From: Oenanthe sinensis
Taxonomy: Eukaryota; Streptophyta; Magnoliopsida; Apiales; Apiaceae
Direction of reading: 5' to 3'
Assembly (NCBI GenBank): GCA_028671895.1
Contig: CM053810.1
Coordinates: 59,521,501-59,585,500 of the forward strand
DNA length: 64,000 nt
The translations under genes and the position numbers were made by a program. The notes below the pieces were generated by a model. It did no database searches, was not told where the DNA came from, and saw only the letters and a program-made list of their open reading frames with translations. The first letter of the stretch is position 1; each line of letters opens with the position of its first letter. This document shows, piece by piece, positions 52,313 to 62,446 of this stretch.

Positions 52313-52406
52313 GTGAAATGATTTTTAAAATTTCCCTCTAGTGTACGCCATTCACAGTAGTGCACCTTATCTTATCCCTAACCACACATTTCAAAGTCAG
52401 CTCTGC

Positions 52407-52414
52407 CTATATAA
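52407..52414 (+). promoter_or_regulatory. TATA box of the MULE transposase gene
   Basis: CTATATAA sits about 60 bp upstream of the putative leader donor site at 52468 and next to the subterminal motif cluster. Confidence 0.5.
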
Positions 52415-52467
52415 TACAACATCTGGTTCATTTTATTTCTTCACAGCTGCAAAATTTAACAACTAAG

Positions 52468-52884
52468 GTATGTCTTCTATCTTCTTCGATCTATTTATAT
52501 CTTGCATAATATTTGTTTATAAATTTATAACTTATATTCGATACTTTGTAATGGTTTTCTATCATTTCTGTCTTTGTGCTCTATCTGTATGATACGTACT
52601 ACTAATGCTGTGTTAATTGAAATGTTAAATATAAATAATCCATAATTAGACTAAGATTGAGATGAAAATGTGTATACATTAAATAATTAGACTAATTTTG
52701 TAGTGAACAAATCTGTTAGTGATATAAATTGTTAGTAATATAATTTGTTAGTTTGTTAATAATAATTTGTTAAAGATTTATTAATATATGTTTAGTTATG
52801 AGAAAAAAATGTTTTTGATAATTTGTTAATTATTTATTAATATATGTTTGTTAATAAATAATTTTAAAATTGTTTAAAATATAG
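52468..52884 (+). other. Predicted 5' UTR intron of the transposase gene
   Basis: The donor AAG|GTATGT at 52468 and the acceptor ATATAG at 52884, four bases before the ATG at 52889, enclose a strongly AT-rich 417-bp segment with no coding capacity. The prediction is from sequence only. Confidence 0.6.
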
Positions 52885-52888
52885 GATA

Positions 52889-55754
52889 ATGGAAGATCTG
52901 GTGAATGTAAATTTTTTCTGGGGTGGTGAAATAATTCGACGGGATGAGGATATAAGATATTCTATAGATCCTAAAAAAATGCAGTATATTAAATGGGGAA
53001 CCTCTTATGATGAGTTGAAGGAGATTGTGTATCGAAATATGCAGATTAGTAGTTCACATTGGAATGTGAAGATGAGGTTTAAATACCCTCAATTAGGTCT
53101 TGGTAATGTAGTTTGTGGATATTACATTGGTGGTGTTAATTGCGATGATGATGTGAGGAGGATGCTGAGTGTTCCTAGGCAGATGCAGATGGGGATGGGT
53201 GATGTATCTTTATTTGTGGATGCTGAAAAAATAATACAAGATGATGTGTTTTCATATGATAAGGGCGGCTACTCACAGCCTAGCCAACCCACACAATCTC
53301 CTTACGAGACAATGTATGATAGGAGTGGGTTGCCAGATTATGGTATGGCAGGTTGGTCAGATTATTATTTTAGTGGGGGAGGCAACAGTGAGCCGTATGT
53401 TGGCGGATCTAGTAGTCATGCATTTGACGAATATGGTGGTGGTTCAAGTAGTCGTCAATTTGAGGAGTATGGTGCTGGTTCAAGCAGGAATGTGTTCAGC
53501 ACTAATAAAGATGGAGCTGGACATTCTTATGGACACAATGCTGGTGTGATCTTGTCTCCCCCACGTGATCCATTTACATCGACGTCTAGTAGAAATTTGG
53601 CACTCATCAATGAAAATGAAGAATATGAGCAGTACAGTTCTAGTGATGAGGAATTTTTAGAAGCTGACACCGAAGATGACTCAGATGATGAGGTCGGTTT
53701 GGGACTGGATTCGATTGGTATAGAGCAAGAAGACCATGTTTTAATGGCAGGACCCCATGTTCCAATGGCAGCCTTCTTTGAGACTGAGGAGTTTACACCA
53801 ATTACGGTTACTAATCCAGGTGAGATGTTGACTGTTTTTGATCCTCAGAATGCAAATTTCACGGTGGGAACATTATTCCGTGACAAGGACACCTTAGTTG
53901 CAGCAGTTAGAGAGGTTCACATAAACAGTGACAGGAACTATAAAGTTGTTAGGAGTAACCGTACTCAGTTCATTGCCAAGTGTGAATTTAGTGACGACTG
54001 TCCTTGGAGGTTGCGAGCTGCTTTGATGAAGAAGCATGGAATGTGGGAAATCACAAAGGTGAGAGAAATGCACACATGCGTTAACAACCAGCCGTTGCAG
54101 GATCACCGCCGTATTTCAGCAAAATTAATTTCAAGACTTGTGAAACCACATGTAAGTTTTATAAGTTACCAATATTCGTTAATTTTTTAGTACATATATA
54201 CTAGTTGTGTTGATTTGATCTTATTAAATAATGTAACAGGTGATGGAGAGGCCAAATTTGCCAATCATGACTGTTATGACCATGGTAAACGATGAATACC
54301 ACCACCGTGTTAGTTACTTAAGAGCATGGAGGGGAAAACAGGCAGCAATTGAGGAGGTCTATGGTAAATGGAGCATGACATATTCTGCTCTCCCTATGTT
54401 CTTGACGGCTTTGGTACATGCTAATCCAGGCAGTGTAGTTAAGATTGATGCTGTCCCTCATGAAACAGTCGAGCACACTTCTGTATGCAAGAGAATATTT
54501 TGGTGTCTGCAAGCAATGAAGGATGGTTGGCAGCATGCACGTCCCGTAATTTCAATAGATGGAACATTTTTGAAGGGGAGGTACAAGGGAAAACTCCTTA
54601 TTGCCATGGGAGTTGATTCGAACAATCACCAATATCCCATTTGTTATGCCTTGGTTGAGGAGGAGACATATGAGAACTGGTCTTGGTTTTTGAAGCTGCT
54701 CCGTAAACATGTTTGCAAGGAAAGACATGGAGTGTGCATAATATCAGATCGTGCACCAAGTATTCTTGCAGCAATGAGGGATATGAGGAATGGATTTACG
54801 CAACCGTATGGCGTGCATAGGTTCTGCTTGTTCCACGTGAGAAGTAACTTTTCATCACAGCACCCCGGTGGAGAGTTGAAGAAGTTGATGTGGTTAGCTG
54901 GGGTAACCACACAAGTTAGGAAACATGATGCTTACATGAAAAGAATAGGGCAGATATCTCTTCCCGCATTGCAGTACCTTCAGAACATTCCTGCAGAAAT
55001 GTGGACCTTGTGTCACGACACCGGTGGAGCTCGATATGGGCAAAGTACCACTAATATAATGGAAGGTTTTAATGGTAACATTAGAATGGCTCGTTTCCTT
55101 CCAGTGACGGCGATGATGGAGTATATCTTCTACAGGACTGTGAAGATAGTGAACACACAAAGGAACATTGCCGAGGAAAGCCTGCAAAAGGGTGAAGAGT
55201 TGTGCGCGAGGACGAGTACAATGTTATCAAAAAGTTTAGAGAAAGCTACTGCACATAGGGTTGAGACCTATAGTCGTCGGATGGGGATCTATCAAGTGAC
55301 GACACACCGATATCATGTTAAATCGGTGTGGAAAGGTGGTAACAAACAGAATGTAGATATTAGTAAACGTAGTTGCACCTGTGGCAAATGGACGTGCCAC
55401 CATTTACCCTGTTCTCATGTTGTGGCAGGTTGTATGGCAAACAACATAAACTGGAAGCAGTGGATAGAGCCTTACCATTACTCCTCACAGTTGCAGAAGT
55501 TGTGGGAACCTATTATCTTTCCTTTGGCACCTACCCAGTATTGGAATTATGCATTGCCCAGGCGTTGGCAACAGTATGGGACATTAGTAGGTGATGAAAC
55601 CTTGATGAAGGTAAAGAAGAAAAGAGGTGATAAGGGGCAATCAGTTAGAATTAGAACTGAGATGGACGGTCCCAGGACGACGATGAGGTGCAGTCGTTGT
55701 AAGCAAGAAGGACATACTAGGCGCAGTGCAAGATGTCCAGAACGTGCAGATTAA
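52889..55754 (+). CDS. MULE transposase (MURA-like, DDE + SWIM + zinc knuckle)
   Basis: Cut-and-paste transposase expected to bind the element ends in the nucleus. Two exons: 52889-54151 and 54240-55754, with a GT/AG intron of 88 bp, giving 925 aa. Residues 1-115 are an N-terminal domain of PB1-like character. Residues 130-270 are Gly/Ser/Tyr-rich, then strongly acidic. A MuDR-type zinc-binding DNA domain spans about 325-400 (C365, C371, H395, C397). The catalytic MULE domain has D528 (SIDGTFLKG), D591 (IISDRAPS), the C617xxH620 motif and E696 (TNIMEGFNG). A SWIM finger follows (C800, C802, C812, H814), then a terminal CCHC-like knuckle at 905-920 whose last spacing is six residues, where four is usual. 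All catalytic residues are present and there is no premature stop, so an active protein is plausible. Confidence 0.95.
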
Positions 55755-55904
55755 GTATCTATATTTAAAAGTAATATGTTTATTGTTATTTATCTCTATG
55801 GATAATAATTGTAATACGTATTTATCTGTGTGTTTCATCATTTTCCTAAATTTCAATTAATTGATCCCCGGCCATTTATAGTTTAACATTGTAATTTAAT
55901 AAAG

Positions 55905-56013
55905 GTAAGTGCCTTTATCTTGAAATTCTTTGCTAAATATCTTCTGAAACATATTCTGTCTCCGTTTCTGTGTCAGACACGTACTCATCAGTTGCATAAC
56001 TTGGAATTTGCAG
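55905..56013 (+). other. Predicted 5' UTR intron of small gene 1
   Basis: Donor TAAAG|GTAAGT at 55905 and acceptor TTTGCAG at 56013, two bases before the ATG at 56016. The same arrangement occurs ahead of small gene 2. Confidence 0.55.
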
Positions 56014-56015
56014 AT

Positions 56016-56405
56016 ATGGATAAGGGAAAAAGTATAACGGAGAATGATTGTTCCCCGGTTTATCAGCTTAATTCGAATAAATTTTGTGCCAATCAACGCA
56101 TGAAGAAGAAAGTCGAGAAAAAATCTGTATACTCGAAAGCTTTAGACGTATATTGCAAGAAAATGAAAGAGATACATAAACGGTACAAGGCAGGGAAGAT
56201 CTCATACTCGTCGATGAAAATAGAGGAACAGAAAGCAATTAATAAAATTGAAATTGCACAATCAGAAGAAACGGATCTTGACCAGCAAATGAAATATGAA
56301 TGGGAGAAGATGGAAGAACTTGCTCAACCTCATAACATTAATGAAGATGCAGAGGAAAGTCCTGATGAAGATGTAACAAAACCAGTTGACTTGAGTGCTT
56401 TTTGA
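56016..56405 (+). CDS. Small lysine-rich MULE accessory protein 1 (MDKGK type)
   Basis: An unrecognised 129-aa protein inside the MULE, downstream of the transposase. I chose the ATG at 56016 (MDKGKSITEND) over an upstream in-frame ATG at 55920 because a consensus 3' splice site lies just before it and the second small gene starts identically. The middle (about residues 30-105) is Lys/Glu-rich with a regular heptad-like run (KKMKEIHKRYKAGKI), so helical or coiled-coil structure is likely. The C-terminus is acidic (EDAEESPDED). No signal peptide, membrane segment or zinc motif is seen. Position suggests an accessory role comparable to mudrB or vanB/vanC of other MULEs, but there is no detectable similarity to support that. 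Confidence 0.65.
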   Translation: MDKGKSITENDCSPVYQLNSNKFCANQRMKKKVEKKSVYSKALDVYCKKMKEIHKRYKAGKISYSSMKIEEQKAINKIEIAQSEETDLDQQMKYEWEKMEELAQPHNINEDAEESPDEDVTKPVDLSAF

Positions 56406-56430
56406 TAAGTTGTATTCTTACACCGATGTA

Positions 56431-56495
56431 GTTGTAACATGTTGTGAAATGTAGAAAATGAAGTCTACAAGTTACAATTAATATTCCCTGAAAAA
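56431..56495 (+). repeat. 3' flank repeat, copy A (after small gene 1)
   Basis: ACATGTTGTGAAATGTAGAAAATG followed by TCTACAAGTTACAATTAATA recurs in slightly changed form at 57821-57895 and 58041-58115. It probably marks duplicated 3' ends of small-gene units. Confidence 0.65.
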
Positions 56496-56682
56496 GGAAG
56501 AAAATGAACTTTTCAATATTTTTGGTGTTTTCCGGCATACTTTTAAGGGGTTAAAATTAAAGTCCACAAGTGAAAATTATTAATCTCTACAAACATAAAA
56601 TTTGTGTCCTGTTAACAACCAATGAAATAAAAGCTGTAAAAGCTAACTTATTTTATTAAAATCATACGTTGCTTTTGAAGAT

Positions 56683-56727
56683 ATGGAGAAGGGAAAAAGT
56701 CCATTGGTCATGTCAACTATAAAGTGA
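56683..56727 (+). pseudogene. Decayed third MDKGK-type start
   Basis: ATGGAGAAGGGAAAAAGTCC reads MEKGKSP and stops after 14 codons. Together with the preceding GAAGAT it mirrors the GCAGAT before the ATG of small gene 1. It appears to be the start of a lost paralog lying between the two intact small genes. Confidence 0.5.
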
Positions 56728-56974
56728 ATTTTGTGTGTCAAAAGTGAATGGTCACTGTGCAAAAATAAAGTAATGTACTGCAATGTTGTAAAAGTCGATA
56801 GGTCTTATCATATACCAGCAAAGAAAAATTAATGCTCTGCAAAGTTAAAAATCCCGATAGGTCTTGTCAATTATCTATAACAAGGACTAACAGTGCAAAG
56901 TAATTAATGTTTAATCACATGCCAACCGAAGTTAGGTTTCTTATTTCCCTATAAATTTTCATATTTGAGTAAAG

Positions 56975-57053
56975 GTAATGAAGGGAGTATAACTTTCAGA
57001 GGTTGCATATACTTGTACACTTTCTTACTAATATTTTTAATAATATATTGTAG
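56975..57053 (+). other. Predicted 5' UTR intron of small gene 2
   Basis: Donor TAAAG|GTAATG at 56975 and acceptor TTGTAG at 57053 lie 14 bp before the ATG at 57068. The leader resembles that of small gene 1, and a CCTATAAAT TATA-like motif lies near 56948. Confidence 0.5.
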
Positions 57054-57067
57054 GTAAGGTGCATAAA

Positions 57068-57562
57068 ATGGATAAGGGAAAGAAACCAATGAATCCGGAA
57101 GATGTGAGTGAAAAGAGGGGTAAGAAAGCTGTGCTGAACAAATTTCTAAGTCTACCTGGGGTTACAAGCCTGAAAAGTATTGGGGAGTCGGTTGGAAAGA
57201 TCTCTGGAGCTGAAAGGGAGAAAAGAATGCGGGAATATCAAACGAGGAGTTTGGAAAAGAAAAAGGCCCTGGTCATGAAGGAAAGGAAAGAAAAGTTAGG
57301 TAAAGACTGGGTACCAACCCAATTAGAATATTGGCACTTCCCTGCTGACGCGGGTCCTATTATGGATGAGAGTCTAAATGCAAAGTGGAAGGTGAATGCA
57401 GATAGGGATGCGAATCGCATAAGTGAAACGGAAAGAAGAGTAGCGTTGGACAAAATCCATCAAGACTATCGCGTCAAATACAAGGAAATTGAGGAACGCG
57501 AGTTTCTTGACTGGTGGGCATCTCATCCAAATGGTGAAGCTGAAGATGACAGTTCTGACTAA
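57068..57562 (+). CDS. Small lysine-rich MULE accessory protein 2 (MDKGK type)
   Basis: A 164-aa protein starting MDKGKKPMNPED, without a recognised family. The start at 57068 is the first ATG after a likely 3' splice site. A GTG nine bases upstream is not a credible plant start. It is highly charged, with Lys/Arg/Glu-rich helices (REKRMREYQTRSLEKKKAL and SETERRVALDKIHQDYRVK) flanking a more ordered segment, DWVPTQLEYWHFPADAGP. The C-terminus is acidic (GEAEDDSSD). It shares with small gene 1 the first five residues, a basic body and an acidic tail, suggesting ancient paralogy, though the middles do not align by eye. It lies between the plus-strand transposase unit and the convergent PMD gene. 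Nuclear localisation is likely from the basic clusters but unproven. Confidence 0.68.
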   Translation: MDKGKKPMNPEDVSEKRGKKAVLNKFLSLPGVTSLKSIGESVGKISGAEREKRMREYQTRSLEKKKALVMKERKEKLGKDWVPTQLEYWHFPADAGPIMDESLNAKWKVNADRDANRISETERRVALDKIHQDYRVKYKEIEEREFLDWWASHPNGEAEDDSSD

Positions 57563-57820
57563 AGAATTATGAAGATGCCAAAAATAAAGATGACTTGTTC
57601 ATTGTAGTTTTATTTATGTAATGTTTATGTTGATTGTCTTTTGTAGCTTTTATGTATTCTATGTACCTTTCATGAATTTCCAATGTTTATGTTTATGTGT
57701 ATGTAACTTTTCAAGCATTAAGTCAGTTTTCAAGAAAAAAGGGTTTTTCATGGGCATATTAAGGGTGTTCAAAAGTGGTTGAAAAAATGCCAACATTTTA
57801 TTTTCCTCTTGGTTACTACT

Positions 57821-58115
57821 AATTTAAAGTGCCTACAATAACAACATGTTGTGAAATTGAGAAAATGATGTCTACATGTTACAATTAGTAATCCTAAAAA
57901 ATAACAGAAATACAACTTTTTCGATGATATATGTGTACTCCAAGTCATATTTAGGGGGTAAAAAATTGCTTGACAAAAATCAAATTTTTAAAGGGTGGTT
58001 GAAAATTTTCTAAATTTAAAATTTTCTCATTATTACAGCAAATTTAAAGTGCCTACTATAGCAATATGTTGTGAAATGAAGAAAATGCTTTCTACAAGTA
58101 ACAATTATTAATCCA
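57821..58115 (+). repeat. 3' flank repeat, copies B and C (period 220 bp)
   Basis: The segments starting AATTTAAAGTGCCTAC at 57821 and 58041 both continue with ATGTTGTGAAAT, AGAAAATG, TCTACA and ACAATTA(G/T)TAATCC. They are separated by similar GGTGGTTGAAAA-containing sequence, giving a roughly 220-bp tandem duplication downstream of small gene 2. Confidence 0.7.
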
Positions 58116-58241
58116 TAGAAACTGAAACAACAAGTTTTTCATTAAAATAAACCAGCCAAACAGAATTAAAAATACACAAACTTTTACGAGTAATACACAA
58201 CGAAAACTTAATAACCAAACAAATGTAGCATAACCAAATCC

Positions 58242-60830
58242 CTACAGCATATGACTGCCTGTAAAACATATCCTCCCTTTACCTTTAACATGTCTAGGTG
58301 GTTGTTGTCTCTGATGCACATTACCACCTTCTGGATCTATAACGAGAGAACTAAATGCATTACTCTGGGATTGAAACACCTCAAATCCACGAATAGGCGT
58401 CTCGTATCCATGTGATGTATCTGCATGGGTCGACTCAGACTGCTCCTGAGTACCACCAATATCCCATGCAGCTCCTCCAGAAATAGGGGTATACTCCTGT
58501 GAAACATCACGTCGCCAACTACCGTCACCAGAAGAACCACCCAACCCCATCTGATACTGCTCATCTGCAGCCCCACCGACCCAGGCATCCCAAGAACCGT
58601 CACCACTGACATGCGTCGCGCCTCCCCTAAATCCTCCAGTGGATATCTGAGACTGATCATAAGAAGGACGGTCTGTCCAAGAATCCCAACCGCCGTCAGC
58701 AACAACCGGTGTGGTGTCTCCCCAACCTCCTCCAGCAGACATCTGAGACTGATGATAGGAATGACCCTGTGTCCATGCACCCCATCCCCCCTCTGAGTGG
58801 GGAGGCGATGGCTCTGTCACGAAACCTGAAGAAGTGTGCACATCTGAGGCCACATGGTCATAGTACGTGCCCGGCTCTGGAACAACTGGGACATCTCGAG
58901 GACGACCAACTCTTCTTCCAGTACGCCTATGTCGCTGATAACCGCGTTGGCCACCGGATAGAGGGGGAACCGGCTCAGGCAACGTGTGCTGGTAAGAACT
59001 ACAACCAGTAGAGGTCAGCCGATCCCCTAGAATCGTACGTGCCTCGTCAACATCGGGATCAGGATCCTGGATGGCATGATAAGCTTGGGAAATCCCTTCT
59101 GCCTGTATGAAAACAATTCAAGCTTTTAAAAACTAAACAAAATGAACAACTACATTACGAATCACAAAATCATTAAACTATAATGAACTTACATAGTACT
59201 GTGAATATCCATGTGTGCCCTGAAAGCCATGCTCTCTAGACCGTCGCCTGGGATCAACTACAAATCGGCGGGTAACTCTAGAATACCATCCATCCCATGC
59301 TGATGTACACCCTGCAGGTCCATCCTTGATATATTTGTAGTGACGCGGTGTCATGGCCTCGCTAAGCCTGGACTCCCAAAGCTGGATGAATATGCTATGG
59401 ACAGAGATCCAATCCAAATGATCATTATAGGCCACGTGCATCCTCTCGTGGTTCTCCTCAGGTGAGGCACGTGGTATATCCTGCCTAAAGCCAAATTGCC
59501 TAGTCACACGCTCAGGATAGCACCACTCGACAACTTCTTCAAAAATGAGGGGACACTTTGATGTCCACAAAGTCCGAGTCATAACATCAGGCCTAATATC
59601 ACCATCAACACCTCTGTATGGCCTCCAATAAAAGAACTCATCAGTACCCATGGCATCCAGCTCATAACGAACAAAACGAGACTGTGAGTGTGGAACAGAT
59701 ATCATACTCAAACGAACCTTCCACCTACAATAAATTTTAGGGTCAATAACAGTGGATAAAAAAGCGTTAATCAAATTTCACATGTACTTATTTACTATCG
59801 TACCTCATAGCCAAGGGATGCTGAATGTATGCATCATCCCTACGTACTGGAGCTAGCGAAGGGAAACGCTCCCAGATCCATACCTAATTCATATTTAAAA
59901 GTCATATTCACATATCTTAAAGGGAAATGATGCATATATAATCAAGTATATTTACCTGCAATAGTGTAGTACACCCGCAGAAGTCCTTCTTCCTACCAAT
60001 GCTAGTAGAGCACAACTTCTTATACAAGAAGGCAAGCACTGCGCTACCCCAACTATACGTCTGTACCTTGGTATAGTCTCGTACATACTCTAAAAAATCA
60101 ACCTGGAGCCTGTTCCCAGATGCGTTGGGAAAGACAGAACCAATGATCATAACCAAATGTGCCCGGATGTGAAATAACAACTGTCTGCCAAAATCAACTG
60201 AATCCTCGTCCAGCCGATCACATGCACCAAAATGATCTGTCAACCATGTCAGCTTCAATCCACCCCTATTCACGTCATCGCCAACAGGGTAGACACCTAA
60301 CAAATCACCAACCATCTGGCGCTTCTCTTCTAAACTTTGCTGACGAAATGAATGCACCACAGGAGATCCAATAGTAGGCAGCCCCAGTATATAATAAACA
60401 TCCTCCAGAGTGATAGTCGCCTCCCCAAAACGAAAATGAAATGTATGAGTCTCCGGGCGCCATCTCTCCACAAATGCAGTAATCAATCCTGGATCATGTT
60501 TAATCGCTCCAATCTGGTAAACGCCATGAAAACCAGATGATACAATTGCTGCCAAGACATCTGGATGTGGTGGATATTTTTGAACTTTATCCCAATATCC
60601 ACGGTAGTTGATGCGTGTGCGAAAATCAGGCAATACCTGAAAACAATTATATGATAATATCAGTTAAACAAATTACATAATAACGGTAATATATTTATAC
60701 CTATAATCTGACAATAAATAATGCAAAATTTTCATACCTCTCCATTCCACATATGTTCCGAACGATGCTCGTGCTGTCGGGTCAGTAAAGATCCGTCAAT
60801 AGGACCGGGATGGTAACTAACTGAATCCAT
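58242..60830 (-). CDS. Plant mobile domain (PMD) protein with Gly/Trp repeats
   Basis: Transposon-borne homolog of the MAIN/MAIL1 family (aminotransferase-like plant mobile domain). Five minus-strand exons: 60830-60738, 60636-59956, 59883-59804, 59724-59193, 59102-58242. Introns are GT/AG, total 748 aa. It starts MDSVSYHPGPIDGSLLTRQ. The PMD spans about 30-440, with HTFHFRFGEATITLEDVYYI, LGLPTIGSPVV and LAFLYKKLC characteristic of the family, and a VWIWERFPSLAP motif split into its own exon. The tail from 463 holds a basic GRRVGRPRD AT-hook-like stretch (about 523-532). Three 32-residue Gly/Trp repeats follow (first Trp at 569, 601, 633). Host MAIL1/MAIN act in gene expression and transposon silencing. 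A TE-encoded copy might interfere with or use that pathway (inference). Confidence 0.93.
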
Positions 60831-60838
60831 AGATGTAT

Positions 60839-61811
60839 CTACAAAAATTAAAATAAATATTAATTAATCAATTTTTATTAAAGCTTACTAACTTGTTCGA
60901 ACCATTATATTATATATAAAATTTTTTACAGAGTTCTCATATAAAATCTTCATTTTTTCATCTTTTAAAAAGGTACATATATACTTCAAAATTCTAATTA
61001 TAAATTCGAAATATTCTTTTAAATATATGATATTCTTCAATTGATTTAATAAAAAATTATAAAATAAACATATATATTTATTTTTATATTTATATTCGAA
61101 AAATAATACTTTAATTCATACATTTATATTCGAAAATATATTTTATAAATTATAAATATTGATTATTCGAAAATAAATTTTTTAAATATTATTATGATTA
61201 TTTTCATAACTTTATTGTTCATATATTATTATATATATATTCCAAAATTTAATTAATAGAAATTTTATATTTATTTAGTTTAAATTTTTATTCAAAATAT
61301 ATTCATAGATTTTAATTTTTATTAATATTTTAATAAAGTATTTTTTCAAATAATATATGATAAATTTATATTCGAAATTACACTACAAAAACAATATATA
61401 TTTTAAATTTTATATTCCAAAATATTATTTTTTAATAATAAATATTCGAAAATATATGTTTTCAATATTTTAAGATTTTTATATTAGAAAATACCTAATC
61501 ATTATACTAATGACCGACTAATTATGCAAAAAATAATAATCAATATACTAATTACCCATAAATTATTAATTATCTACTCAACAATGACTAATCAACAAAC
61601 TAATTACCTAACTAATTGAAAATTTGTTTATAGAATTACATATTAATTACCCATTAATTAGAATACTCCAACTAATTAGCTACTAATTATTAAGTAATTC
61701 ATGGGTTAGGTTCAAATTTACACTAATTTACATTTTATTCAAAATATTAACTATGAACAAACTAGATTAGTATATTGAATAAACTATGAACAAACTATGA
61801 TTAGTACATAC
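60839..61811 (-). other. Predicted long AT-rich 5' UTR intron of the PMD gene
   Basis: On the minus strand the donor CTTG|GTATGT (edge 61812) and the acceptor TTTTGTAG, eight bases before the ATG at 60830, enclose about 970 bp of almost pure A/T sequence with no coding signal. The presence of a leader intron parallels the other MULE genes. Confidence 0.5.
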
Positions 61812-61929
61812 CAAGCATATAGGAGACTATACATACAAAGCATGTTATATAATCGGAATCGGAAGACATATGGCAAACACGTAAAGAAAATCTATTCGAA
61901 ATAGCACAAAAAAGGAAGGAAATCGGAGT

Positions 61930-62340
61930 TACTTGTGTGTTCGCCGGTGGCAACTGCTGTTGTGGGACTGCAAAGAGGGAGGATAATAGCTTCTGTTTGT
62001 GTGACTGCGGCTGTTGCTCGATTCTGTCTGAGTGGCTGCTGTTTGTATCTTAAATTTAGGTTTAAAACTAGTTACAAAAACGACGTCGTTTTGGTAGCAT
62101 CTCATAACAGATGTGTTCGCCGTGCCAGACTGCAAACACCATTGTATGCTGTTAGATGTGTTCGCCGTGCCACACTGCAAACACCATGCATACAGAACAA
62201 TAATGATTTATTGCCTGTTCGCCGTGGGAAACTGGAAACACACTATTTTTATTTGGTAAAATGTTCGCCGTTGCACCGGGCATACACACTAGCTAATAAG
62301 CTTAATATACCTACATTACTAATTACTTGGTGTTCGCCAA
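61930..62340 (-). repeat. Right subterminal TGTTCGCC cluster
   Basis: TGTTCGCC occurs near 61938, 62112, 62159, 62216, 62261 and 62331 on the plus strand, twice within a roughly 47-bp repeat (GATGTGTTCGCCGTGCCA, then ACTGCAAACACCAT). It mirrors the GGCGAACA cluster at the left end. The PMD leader probably begins beside it. The 147- and 83-codon frames here are products of the repeats. Confidence 0.75.
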
Positions 62341-62437
62341 AATGGGGGGTTAGCTGTACCATTCTTGAAAACAATTGAACTTCTGTGTTATATTTGATAC
62401 ATGAATTCAGTCTCTGTACCATGACCGAAATGGAGCC
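62325..62437 (-). repeat. Right MULE terminal inverted repeat
   Basis: Ends GAAATGGAGCC against the TSD. The reverse complement aligns to the left terminus through GGCTCC, GGTACA, the ATGGTACAGCTAA block and TTTGGCGAACA. Confidence 0.75.
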
Positions 62438-62446
62438 AAAATATAG

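Larger units (their letters stand above)
52036..62437. mobile_element. Full-length multi-gene MULE carrying a PMD gene
   Basis: A 10,402-bp Mutator-like element. The perfect 9-bp direct repeat AAAATATAG flanks it at 52027-52035 and 62438-62446. Inverted ends begin GGCTCCCTTTC on the left and, on the minus strand at the right, GGCTCCATTTCGG. They remain alignable for about 110 bp, including TTTTCAA(A/G)AATGGTACAGC and a GGCGAACA motif. Inside are a transposase gene (+), two small lysine-rich genes (+), a decayed third, and a five-exon plant mobile domain gene (-). All long frames are open, so the element may be autonomous. The element is a separate unit from the LINE to its right. Confidence 0.9.

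Noticed and set aside
55920..56015. Upstream in-frame ATG extension of MULE small gene 1
   Set aside because: A consensus acceptor (TTTGCAG) just before the ATG at 56016 and the identical MDKGK start of the sister gene favour the downstream start.
61935..62378. 147-codon plus-strand frame at the right MULE end, with repeated CVRRA/LQTP-like segments
   Set aside because: It begins at GTG, overlaps the TIR and the TGTTCGCC repeats, and its internal repetition is explained by those DNA repeats.
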